Shown: one piece after another, positions 33,901 through 42,849 of the stretch | Numbering within the stretch: the first letter of the stretch is position 1 | Layout of the letters: the number at the start of each line of letters is the position of its first letter | NCBI GenBank assembly: GCA_030248295.1 | Contig: JASANH010001383.1 | Coordinates: forward strand, 27,919 to 91,918 | DNA: 64,000 nt | Direction: 5' to 3' | Source: Mesodorylaimus sp. YZB2_4 | Lineage: Eukaryota; Nematoda; Enoplea; Dorylaimida; Dorylaimidae | Notes under the pieces: model-generated | What the model was told of the DNA's origin: nothing | Seen by the model: the letters and a program-made list of their open reading frames with translations, nothing else | The model's database searches: none | Program-made: the position numbers and the translations under genes

Positions 33901-36317
33901 CACACAATTTGACCATGTTGTTTGTTTAGGCTTGCAAGTGCAGCGGCATCGAGTGCGGTTATCCCGACGCTCCGGAAGAGGAGCGTTGCTTATGTTTTCT
34001 GGCCAACAATAACAAGAATTGGTACGATGAGAGTGGTCGTTTGGTGCACGACTTTCCCTACGCATCTCTCGATCAGCCGCAGTACCTGTTCGAGTGCAAT
34101 GTGCTTTGCCGATGCCCGGCCACGTGTAGAAATCGGGTGGTTCAGCGTGGAGTGACGTAAGTGGGTGACGATGAGTGCGTGTCCTGGACCGCTTCACGAC
34201 GTCATAGGATGCCCACAGTTTCATGGCACAGCCCTTTGATGATGAATGTCCAAACCAAAGCGTGGGGCATAGGAATTGGGGAACGTGTCAGATGGGTGCT
34301 CACACAGACTAGACGAATGGCGAGGCGTTTGTTTTAGGGCCAGCCTGAAGTTGGTTCGTACGGTGGAGAAAGGATGGGGTGTGTTTGCGGACGAAGAGAT
34401 ACCCAAAGGGACGTTCATTTGCGAGTGAGTAGATCGCCTGTGTCTTGCTTGGAGTTGGGACTCGCTATAGTATGGACTCGATAATCTTTGATTGAGGGGA
34501 TTGAGGGGCAGTGTGCGTGGCTGGAGGGATGGTCAGGTGGTAGGAGGCATTCAAGGAAGGGTTGTTGCAGGTACGCTGGAGAGCTCATAACTGACCACGA
34601 AGCAGAGTTGCGCAACGAAGACACGTATCTGTTCGAGTTGGTGGACATGGCCATGCCGGAGTTGGTGAGTAGTGGCGATAGATCCTTTGACTTGAAATTG
34701 TGTCGTATGGAGGTGAATGTAGGCCAGGGTTCAGAATTGTCAATAAACCCTCGAAAAACCTTAGCCTGCGCGGTAATCGAACCCCCACCAGTTATTTCTA
34801 CTGTGCTATATGTAGTTTAGCTTACGAACAGTCGGTACATCAACAATGTGTCGACATATGGTAGTGGTGGTGGTAATCTCTACGGGAGTGGGAGGGGCAA
34901 GTGCTCTGACCTGTGTTGAGCTCTAGTTGGATGGAGCTACGCCCTCTTCTGACGAATGAGTTTTATGTTCATATGGTCGCAGGTGGCTGATTCTTTGATT
35001 CGCACCAGTCCTGCGAGGATCTGTTCGATGCGTCTCACCGTCAGCCTTGGCTCCACACATTCTACACTTCTTAAGGAGCTGTGCAAGTTGTGCGGGTTCG
35101 ATTCCCGCTTCGGGATCATGTTTTCCATTCTATTTTTATTTCTTGATACAAATTGGAGTCATTTCATTTGTCGTATGTTCTGCAAATTTTAACACCGCAT
35201 ACTTTTCATTTACTCGTTGGCTCAATCGGGCAGTCTTTTTAAACTCATTTTTGATGCATTTTAGGAGGACACAAGTGGCTGGTTGTGTGTCGACGCCAAT
35301 CACTTTGGCAATATTTCTCGCTTTATCAATCACGGCTGCGACTCGAATTTATTTCCGATTAAGGTATTCTATGATCATACGGATGTCAGAGCCCCGCATT
35401 TGGCATTCTTCGCAGCGAAAGATATTAAAAAAGGAGAAGAATTGACGTAAGTCAGCTTTGGCATCAAATAGCTATGATCAGTTTTTTATCATCTATCTGA
35501 TATGGTTTGGTTATCGATCAGACCAGATCATTTGAACAGTTTGATCGGATTTGACCAAAATAGTCTTGGTGTCAGTGTGTGTGCGTGTATCACCGGCTGT
35601 ACTCATTGGTCGTAGCAGCTGATCGCAGCTTACAGTATCCAGGGCCTACTCATGTAGGGCATGTATACTTAGGGGCAAATTTTCAAGCAGTTTTGTGAGC
35701 TGACTGTTTTTTTTAATAAAACGGGATTTTTACCAAAAATTATACGAAAATGGCACTTGATAAAATTACAGTAATTCACTCATTTTTTTCAAAATCCATC
35801 ATCTTGCAGTAGAGAAGGGTGAACATAAACGTGCTTTTTCGTCAGACTGCAAGGATTGGAGCAGAGGAGGTTAGGAGGAGGAGGAGGAGGAGGTGAGCAG
35901 AGGACATGCACAGTTAAGTTCTTAGCCAACGAAGCCCACGCCGAAGCATACATGGTTTCAAGAGGCTCAATCCATCTTGATAGCAAAAGGTTCAGTGGAC
36001 CAATGATCAGTTATAATATTATATTTGCAGCAGGTCATCAACAGCAGCAGGTTTTTTAAAAAATTGATGCAGTTTATTATTATTGCGATAGATCGATAGA
36101 TTTTTTTCAATAGTTCTGGTCTGGTGAAGACGATCCTTTTTTCAGGTTCGATTACGGTCCAAAATTTTGGGGCATCAAAGGACAATTCTTCAGTTGCAGA
36201 TGTCGATCTCTGAAATGTTCGTACAGTGCGGATAAGATCGATACTTTCATTCGCACATTCGCCGTCAAGCAACTGGAACATGTGAAACAGGCGGCAGGGT
36301 TGAGCGGGGTGCATTGA
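24923..36317 (+). CDS. EHMT: Histone H3K9 methyltransferase EHMT/G9a with ankyrin repeats
   Basis: Nuclear lysine methyltransferase placing H3K9me1/2. Nineteen exons, all phases consistent, encode 894 residues: 24923-25225, 25433-25552, 25878-26027, 27455-27601, 27667-27802, 27858-27906, 28898-28986, 29038-29138, 29462-29587, 29762-29866, 29923-30027, 32732-32892, 33000-33182, 33238-33385, 33930-34156, 34338-34424, 34571-34664, 35265-35446, 36146-36317. Domains in order: a low-complexity N-terminus (1-100); the Cys-rich zinc region of EHMT (about 115-225; [26 protein letters not shown]); six or seven ankyrin repeats (about 300-570); a nine-Cys pre-SET (about 640-715; [26 protein letters not shown]); SET (about 718-850; [36 protein letters not shown]); post-[11 protein letters not shown]. 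The ankyrin methyl-lysine cage tryptophans are kept ([19 protein letters not shown]). Intron 10 uses a GC donor. The N-terminus is shorter than in vertebrate EHMT1/2. Confidence 0.96.
25764..25802. repeat. Perfect 13-bp hairpin in EHMT intron 2
   Basis: ATAACAGCCTTCT (25764-25776) and AGAAGGCTGTTAT (25790-25802) enclose a 13-bp loop. A second nested pairing (CTTATAAC/GTTATAAG) overlaps it. Too short for a typical miRNA precursor. Confidence 0.7.
26285..26676 (-). repeat. tRNA-derived SINE, family 1 (EHMT intron 3)
   Basis: Minus-strand head GCGGCCGCGGTGGTGCAGCG at about 26655-26674, B box near 26595, body GATGCCCTCGTGTGGAGGTG near 26385. It has a duplicated internal segment (TCTCCACTAGGAGCACCTC twice). 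Confidence 0.85.
30205..30345. repeat. GATCC/GATCCC-array element
   Basis: Begins CCAGCATCGACCGATCC and runs into many GATCC, GATCCC and GATCCGATC units. The inverted counterpart lies at about 31207-31313, ending GGATCGGTCGATGCTGGG, so the two could be ends of one element with about 1 kb between them or two separate copies. Confidence 0.65.
30470..31150. repeat. Dispersed repeat, copy 1
   Basis: Colinear with 45400-45915. Shared strings include CGTTTCTTCGC, TTTAGGCAT/ATTAGGCAT, CTGATTTCTCTCTG[AG]CCTCTGG and TGTCACAGAGA. No protein is recognisable. The GATCC end at 31.2 kb follows directly. Confidence 0.6.
31410..31850. repeat. Long foldback element (~430 bp)
   Basis: The arms (about 31410-31585 and 31680-31850) are near-perfect reverse complements. 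Both ends read GGTAGT[CT]ATTTGGTATCACC, and both arms give the same short open frame when read inward. The loop has a poly-C run near 31640. The inner segment CTGGGAAAACCTCAACA recurs in direct orientation near 32005, so part of the element was copied. Confidence 0.8.
32378..32559. repeat. Foldback MITE, 182 bp
   Basis: TCGCATGTTTTGGG and CCCAAAACATGCGA are the perfect ends. The homology extends inward over about 50 bp (CTTTGATCTGTCC against GGACAGATCAAAG). Confidence 0.75.
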
Positions 36318-36544
36318 AGGAGATAACGGACGGGGTTGGGACACAAGCTTTGCAGTTTTTGTAGCTTTTTTCTGGATGGAGTTGTCAAGTATTTTTGTTG
36401 ATTCTGCACCTTCTATTGTACGTGCTATTTCCTAGGACAGTTGTGTGACTTTATTGATTGGAGGTAATTGTGAAGTGCAAGAGCAGCATGCAACAGTGAT
36501 GATTCTGCAATTGACTGTTCACAAACGGGTTAGGGAGGAGGGGT

Positions 36545-36998
36545 TTTTTAATTTTTGTGGGTTGGCCCCCGCGCCGCCCCAGTTCCCCACGGGACTTCCA
36601 ACCCGTTCTGCCTCTAACGATAAGCCGGCCAGCAGTCATGATTTGATAAGCAAGGCCGTGAGGTGACCAGCTCTCACGGGAGCCTCCCTTTGAGTGTCTC
36701 CACTAAAAGGGCATCCTGGACAGGACACCGATTTCCTCGCACGATGGCAGGTGGGCTGTGAACCCTGTCAGTGTTCGACAGTCTAGACTGTCTCCTCGTT
36801 TGGCTTCCGTCTCTCCACTGTGAGCACTTCGACGGTACCGGGTGAGTCACACACGGCCTGGCGTGCAAGGTCAGCGAGCGTTTATGGTTCGCAAACCGAC
36901 CTCCATCACCGGGGATCGAACCCGGGACGAGTCCAGCCACTCGCTCCCAAGCAGTACGGAGAGACGAATGCCGGATCGCTGCACCACCGCGGCCGCCG
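36545..36998 (-). repeat. tRNA-derived SINE, most complete family-1 copy
   Basis: Reads on the minus strand from GGCCGCGGTGGTGCAGCG through GGTTCGATCCCCGGTGATGG and GGTACCGTCGAAGTGCTC to ACGGGTTGGAAGTCCCGTGG and an AATTAAAAAA-like tail, about 450 bp. A good type copy for the family. Confidence 0.88.
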
Positions 36999-37233
36999 GG
37001 GGGGAGGGGAGTTGACATCTGTTGGGCATCCTCCCTCCTCGGACGTCAATCATAAATAGGCCACCCTGGGTGGAAGGATTGCACTGTATCGCAGAATTTG
37101 GGGCCGCAAATACGAGCTTGGATGGGTAATTTATAATGCTTAAGCCAGATGTCATGAAAATTCAACATCCTTTCGCCGAATGCCTCACAATCAGTTAGAT
37201 CTATCTCACACGCGTGGAGTGAAAATTTCGGGT

Positions 37234-37366
37234 CCTGTGCCCGTTTTCACAATCAGCTTCGACATGTCCTAGATATTAGGACACCCCAAGTCCTATCCTA
37301 CATCACTGCGATTTTATCGTCCTAACTTTAGGACATGTCCTGGCTGATTGTGAAACCGGCCCCTGG
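37234..37366. mobile_element. PIF/Harbinger-like MITE
   Basis: Ends CCTGTGCCCGTTTTCACAAT and the inverse ATTGTGAAACCGGCCCCTGG, with inner GACATGTCCTA/TAGGACATGTC pairing. GGSCCGTTTCACAA-type ends are common in Harbinger MITEs. 133 bp, no coding. Confidence 0.6.
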
Positions 37367-37399
37367 TGGAGGACTCAACGAATTTTTATCTTTCGTTCG

Positions 37400-37580
37400 T
37401 CCGTTTTGACTTGCCAGCCAGCAGTCAAAGCGAAGCAAGGGCTGTACGACGAGGGGGTGGAGGGGGTACCAGCACACAGCAGCGTCCCTCTGCGTGTCTC
37501 CACTAGGAGCACCTCCACACGAGGACATCGTGGAGTACACACCGACTTCCTAGGACGATGGGTGGCCTCTGAACCCTTGC
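37400..37580 (-). repeat. SINE family-1 3' fragment
   Basis: Carries GCCAGCAGTC, CAGCGTCCCTCTGCGTGTCT and CTAGGAGCACCTCCACACGA, the reverse of the family body. The tRNA-like head is missing. Confidence 0.75.
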
Positions 37581-37839
37581 GGCATGCGGGTCTCTGCATG
37601 TACGAGTCCCTCACTACACATTCCCCAAAGCACGGCAACCAGTAACGTACAGAGTCTACTAGGCCGAGTTGCGGTCACCTCTGCGAGGGACTTGAGCAGG
37701 TAATAGAGAATAAGCGAAGGAGCTAAGGACCTAGACGGTGCTGACCGCGCTAGCCGGCATTCCTGGACCACTCAAGAACTCACCCACCTGACCAGTGTAA
37801 CCTCCCGCCTGGTAGGCCATGGAGAGTGGGGGGGAGAGT

Positions 37840-38900
37840 AATCGAGACTCCTCCCTAGCTGGGAGACGGCAGCCCCTCGGGTTGATGCTTCATCCGTAGG
37901 TATAGTCGCAAGACTTGCCTGCTCCAGGCGGAGTTCTTGTCTACTCTCCCTCCTACACCTGCTAGGCTTGGTTACACCAGAGAAGGGCCAGGTGTAACAC
38001 CTAAAACCCGAGGGGAGCAACCAGTTTTGGCTGTTCTTTGGGTGCAGGGCACGAGGAATAACCCGCAGTACTGTAACCAGCATCTCTGGCGGTCAGGAGA
38101 TCGATACCTCCCCTGCCCAGGAGACGTCAACCTCTCCGGTTGATGTTTCTAGGGCATGCATAGTCGCGAGACTAACCTGCCTCTAATCGGACTGTTTGTC
38201 CCAGAGACTTCGGTCTCGACAATCTCCCTCAACCTGGGCGCGCTGGTTACAGTACGCTTTAAGTGCTGGAAACATACGTGCTGTGGGTGCGCGGCAAGTT
38301 GTGTGGGAGCACCAACACACAATGTCAATGAGTGTGGTTACACTCGTCCCATCGCCAATTGAGCGTGACTCCACTCTCTACTGTGCCAAACTCTCATGGC
38401 TTGAAAATATTAAGGGCCGTAGGAGCACCGAGTCAAATGCTGATCGATCCTTGGAACGGATCCTGATGGATCATATCAGACGGACTCACAGAACGATGAG
38501 AGTGCTTTATTCTAAAGAGAAGATCATGTTGGTGTGGGGAGGTGGACTTGACCTGACGCAGAGCCCCTTAGGTGGCGGAGGAACCTCGGCAAGTCCCGGT
38601 GGAGGAATGACCTCGGCAAGCCGTACAGGGTGGTCTTCTTAGTTTATCCACGTGGAACTCAACTCGGGGCGACGATCTGAGTTACATACCCAGAGGCATA
38701 CCAGCGCTTATGCATACTCCAAGCTCCACTCGGCAGTGCAACAAGTGGCTGCTGGGCGTGGGGAGATTGCGGTCGGTGGGAATGGAGCAGGCAAGTCTCG
38801 TGATTGTACTTGTGGCTGAGACATCAACCCGAGGGGTTGACGTCCCCCGGCCAGGGAACGTCGATTACTCTCTCCCTCTCGCAAGACCCGCTATGCATGC
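37840..38900. repeat. Hairpin repeat family GTCAACC..GGTTGATG
   Basis: Units near 37865-37925, 38120-38180 and, inverted, 38800-38860 share GAGACGTCAACC, a GGTTGATGTTTC partner strand and TAGTCGCGAGACTTGCCTGC. Another unit (GAAACGTCAACCCC..TTGATGTTTC) lies near 29.63 kb in the EHMT gene. GTCAACCC and GGGTTGAT can pair as a 9-bp hairpin with a CTC loop. Confidence 0.6.
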
Positions 38901-39168
38901 CAGCACACTACCCCTCAACCTCTACTGTACACTCCCCTTCAGAATCCTCTCCCCTCCGCCTCTAATAAGCTAACACACCACAATAAGGACCTACCGCTCA
39001 TGACACTCGTCGCTCACCAACGAGCTGTACGTAGTAATACACTCGAACGTGTGTGTGTATGTGTGGACTTGACGAGCTGACGACGAGCCGCAACGAGTTT
39101 GGGGGGCTTTGGGGCCATGGAACGATGACCAACGGAAATTGAACAAGGTTGACCAGCAACAATGACCT

Positions 39169-40503
39169 GGTCTGTTGCATTAAACTCTCCTAGCTCCTAG
39201 TCCTTGTTGGAGTTAGGAGAAGAAGTCGACTAGGGGACTCCTACAACTCGTTGCATTAAACTTGCCTGGAGATTCCTCCTCTGGGAGCTCCTGAAACTGG
39301 TTTTAGGAGAAGCGAAGAATGCTCCTTAAAAAGATGATCAGGTAAAGAACTGCACCAAACGAGTCTGCTGGGGCCGCTTTAATAAGCAATGATCCTTCTT
39401 CGTTCTTTCTTTGTTCACTTAGGTGAGACATACAATGCATATTTCGATCAGCTGAGCTGTGACAGTCCTCGTGCTCGTGCTGAATAAATATGATGTTATC
39501 AATTGAACAGAACAATGTTTGTGGGGGAATATATACGTACGTATTCAATCTCATTGCGATCATTTGCAAAGGGTAATAGAGCCCCGATTTCTCCGAAGAT
39601 CCGAGAATCAATATGGCTGAAAATCATTACCGATTACGTCGCATTGAATGGATTGCCACGTCATCGGAGTGGACTGGACTTAAGTATGTTCGAGACTTAT
39701 TAAGCCAACAATCAAGGAAGCAACTGCTAAGAAATGAGATAACGTAAACATCCAATGGATGTGATCGCGACAACATAATATGCGGAAAGCCAGAGCCAAT
39801 GATCAGAGAAGATGGTCAAGTTGGATGCGCGCACAGTGGTCTAGACCAAGAACTGGTGGCCTAGGAAAGGGAATTACATTCAGGGAGCTATTTAGCATCA
39901 TCTGTGCTGTGGAAATGAGTCAAATCATTCGTGCGAACCAGGTGTATCACAATCAGTTGGAGACACTGATGATGGTCTTTCCGACAGTGATGGACCCTAT
40001 ACAGTATCTCTTCCATTGCCTCTTCGCCCTCTTCTTGTGCGATGAACACTGGATGCAATATGCAATAGTGTAATGTATATACAGTGCGCACATACGGTAT
40101 GTAATGCATGCAATTACATAGATGCATATAAAAGTTGATTTGGAAATGTCTCGATACTTGCTTGGTTTTTGTTTTGGAAATCATCATCAAACACTGCTAT
40201 GAGTTGAGATAAATCCAGAAAATCCATGTTGCTATTTGACACGCTCGAGAAAAAAAAACACTCAATCTAGGGAGGTCGCGAGCATCCTAGAAGCGCACTC
40301 CTGCAAGGAGAGACTTGGACTCCTGAAAAAACCTAAAGAAGCCTTTATGCAGCGCTCGCTTCCAGAACTTTGCCTTTTCACTCCAGTTAGGAGTGAATTT
40401 CTCCTTGGTGACTCCTAGAAAAATTTTTTTTATGCAACGCAATATCTCCTTATAGGAGACTCCTGACTCCTACAGGAGCTTGGAAAGTTTTATGCAACAG
40501 ACC
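39169..40503. mobile_element. Inverted-repeat DNA element with a Myb/SANT-like remnant
   Basis: Perfect ends GGTCTGTTGCAT (39169-39180) and ATGCAACAGACC (40492-40503). A second inner pair is GTTGCATTAAACTTGCCTGG near 39.25 kb and TTTATGCAACGC near 40.43 kb, and TAGGAG/CTCCTA-rich subterminal arms are present on both sides. The plus-strand frame at 39503-39703 (IRESIWLKIITDYVALNGLP) looks like the DNA-binding Myb/SANT-like protein found with some DNA transposons. Superfamily not assigned. Confidence 0.6.
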
Positions 40504-40534
40504 CCTTGCGACTGTGGAAAGATGGCAAACCACG

Positions 40535-40645
40535 GTTTAGGGTTCGAAAATCGACCTTCGTCACTAGGAGTCGAACCTGGGACGAGCCCAGCCGCTCGCT
40601 ATGAACGCCGAGCCGCTGGACCACCGCTGCCTTTCTTAACAGGTT
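40535..40645 (-). repeat. SINE family-1 head fragment
   Basis: Minus-strand GGCAGCGGTGGTCCAGCGGC (A box) with a B-box GGTTCGACTCC near 40570. It abuts the right end of the 39.2-40.5 kb element. Confidence 0.75.
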
Positions 40646-40964
40646 GTGGTGCTGCCCGAGGCACGATCACACTCACTCACGATCAGCCCAAGCACAACAG
40701 GTACCGCTCGCTGTCGCCACCACACCGCATTAGTAGGGACTCACACGCAGGATCGAGGTCCCGACTACACTCGTCGGGTCATCGAAACATACTCTAACCT
40801 AATCGAGGAAGGGAACAGGCTGCTTATAGCTGGAAATTCAAATTCTGCAAATCTTGTCCGACATTCAGTAGCTGCCTGCGTCCAGTTTAGCTGGGAACCA
40901 TCGCACTTATCATCAGCACTCCCGTGATTTCAGTGCGCTCTATCTGTTTCATTTTAAACGAGGT

Positions 40965-41045
40965 CTATGGCCAGGTGGGTTAGGCTTCTGCCTCTCATGT
41001 CATTAGGGTAGTTACAGTACGGGCGAGTGTTCGACTCATGGTCAG
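40965..41045 (+). repeat. tRNA-Glu-like SINE head, family 2
   Basis: TGGCCAGGTGGGTTAGGC (A-box-like), CTGCCTCTCATG (Glu-like anticodon arm) and GTGTTCGACTCATGG (B box). Confidence 0.55.
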
Positions 41046-41564
41046 GTGAATCCTTTTGTATAATGTGCCCCCGCATTTGATGACGTGGTAGCACATGATG
41101 TCGTGGGCGTGTAGGCTGGGCGGATAAGGTCAGCAGGGGTGGGCCATCTTCTGGCGCCATTTGTCCTTCTTGTCACTAAGCACTTGATTAGGCCTGGATC
41201 AACAGGTCGATTTATCTGGTCATGAATATTCAGTATTGACTGGGCGTCGTACACATTCGTGCCTCGAAACTGTAGGATAGGAGTCATGGGCAACGGACCG
41301 AATGACGTGGCCAAGAGCAATCAACTTTTGAAATTCTGAATTTCTGATTAGACGAGAAAGTTTATCGAGAATGATAGAAAATTCTTTTCAGTTCGTTTAG
41401 ATGATTAGTGATGTTGGCAATAAAATATTTAACGGATGAAGTTTATGTGGACCATTCCAAGACGAGGTGTCTGGCCATGGTGACCGAGGATGATAAAAGT
41501 GGGCTGGCGGGTGGTTGGGGGTCATTGGTCTCGTCGACACTTCGGGTAGGTCTCACAGTCCAAC

Positions 41565-42421
41565 ATGCAAACTTTGTCCACTTTGATTCGACTGCTCTTC
41601 TTGGCGGCTCTACTCTTGGCTATGGGCGAGGCCAGGGTCTTGCGCAAGTATTCCATGGACGTTGCCCCACCAGCACAGGCCCAAGCCGAGATTAAGGAAG
41701 CGGCAGAGAGGGTTGGCGAGCAGAAGGTCGATCCTGAACTCCGTTTGAACCTACTCAGAATGCAGCAACGATCGCAGCCTGAAGTGGACCAAGATGATAT
41801 CGTTCTGCCAATGGTGAGTGATAAGGCATCAGTGGGGCCAGCGAGGTGATGCACGCTGCATGAAAGCCACGACACATATGAGATCATGAGGGTGATAGGA
41901 CGAAAAGGTGAGAATGATAAGCTGATAAGGTGCTGACGGGATCAAATGCTGATAGGCAACCGAGGTGAGAGACGCTGCGTCGGGTGTGGATGGGTTGAAT
42001 GTGACTGATGGCAGGCTGATGCAGGTATGGAGAAACTGGGTGATAAGATGACAAGTCAAGGGAATCGTGATTAGGTCAGTGTGGGCACTGGTAAGAGGCT
42101 ATTAGACCCTTCGCTGGGTACATGCCAGTGACGACCGATGTGAAGCGACCACGGGTGATAAGACAAGACAGAGGGAGAGTGATAAGGTATCAGTGCTGCT
42201 TAGGCCACCAAGACTGTCCGGCGAGTGACCAAAGAATCACTGGCACGGGTGCTTTCTTCAACCACAAAATGATAAGACAGCGACAGCGCAGTTGACCAGG
42301 TGACATGACTGGCTGATAAGCCAGTGCCCACCAAGTCGTTCCTGAGATACCCACTGACAAGCGTGTCTTACAGGAGCGTCGATCCTTGGGTTCCTTGTGG
42401 GCGATGGAAAGATACGGCTAA
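41565..42421 (+). CDS. Putative RYamide-type neuropeptide precursor
   Basis: Two exons, 41565-41813 and 42374-42421 (donor GTGAGT, acceptor TGTCTTACAG, phase 0), encode 98 residues. Residues 1-22 form a strong signal peptide (LIRLLFLAALLLAMGEA). A charged, helix-prone spacer follows. The short second exon gives Glu-Arg-Arg, SLGSLWAMERY, Gly, stop. Cleavage at Arg-Arg and use of the terminal Gly would give SLGSLWAMERY-amide at the very C-terminus. The RY-amide end recalls luqin/RYamide peptides, but the Cys-containing C-terminal tail of those precursors is absent, so orthology is doubtful. AATAAA at 42507 suits the 3' end. The intron is filled with TGATAAG motifs. An alternative without the splice reads on to a stop at 41847 and lacks any peptide-like end. 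Confidence 0.62.
41819..42320 (+). promoter_or_regulatory. Cluster of eight TGATAAG (GATA-type) motifs
   Basis: TGATAAG starts at 41819, 41915, 41923, 42041, 42156, 42180, 42270 and 42314, with TGATAGG variants near 41893 and 41950, all on the plus strand within one 560-bp intron. It fits the GATA-factor core site WGATAR. The single orientation and GGTGATAAG context could instead mean a worn-down minisatellite. Confidence 0.55.
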
Positions 42422-42506
42422 CCAGTGGTCGACGACACGAAGAGCTTGAATACACGAACGCTTAGCCAGCGTAGTATGCAATGTGACCTCTTATGTAACA
42501 GTGTGA

Positions 42507-42512
42507 AATAAA
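42507..42512 (+). terminator. Poly(A) signal AATAAA
   Basis: 86 bp past the stop codon of the RYamide-type precursor. Confidence 0.6.
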
Positions 42513-42849
42513 ACTAAGACTATATTTATACAAACCATCACGACCAGACAACAATCATGATTTCTTCCAAATTCCAGTAGAAAATAGCTTTTTTAAAGCG
42601 CAGCAGTCCTGACAATAAACCAACACAGCAACCCAGTACAACAGCAAAACGGTCATCTCCATTCCCAGCATACTGTAGCCGCAGCGACCACAGTACACCC
42701 CACCCCGTCAGGTCCTTCTAGAGCAGGATAGACACACTCTAACCCTACCACCACCAGTAACATCCAACATCGCCTTACAGAATTATGCAACACAAACATC
42801 AGTCTCCTAATCATTCCACACACATTTGATCCTCCTATAAATCTCGCTA

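Larger units (their letters stand above)
36318..41564. other. Intergenic repeat field
   Basis: No supported host gene. The longest open frame (148 codons, 38196-38642) has low-complexity Gly-rich ends and no family likeness. Contains three SINE pieces, a PIF/Harbinger-like MITE, a hairpin repeat family and a 1.3-kb inverted-repeat element. Confidence 0.5.

Noticed and set aside
35856..35900. GGAGGA repeats as a possible glycine-rich coding region
   Set aside because: They lie inside EHMT intron 18 and are a simple-sequence tract.
38196..38642. 148-codon plus-strand frame
   Set aside because: Overlaps a dispersed hairpin repeat and ends in Gly-rich low complexity; nothing recognisable.
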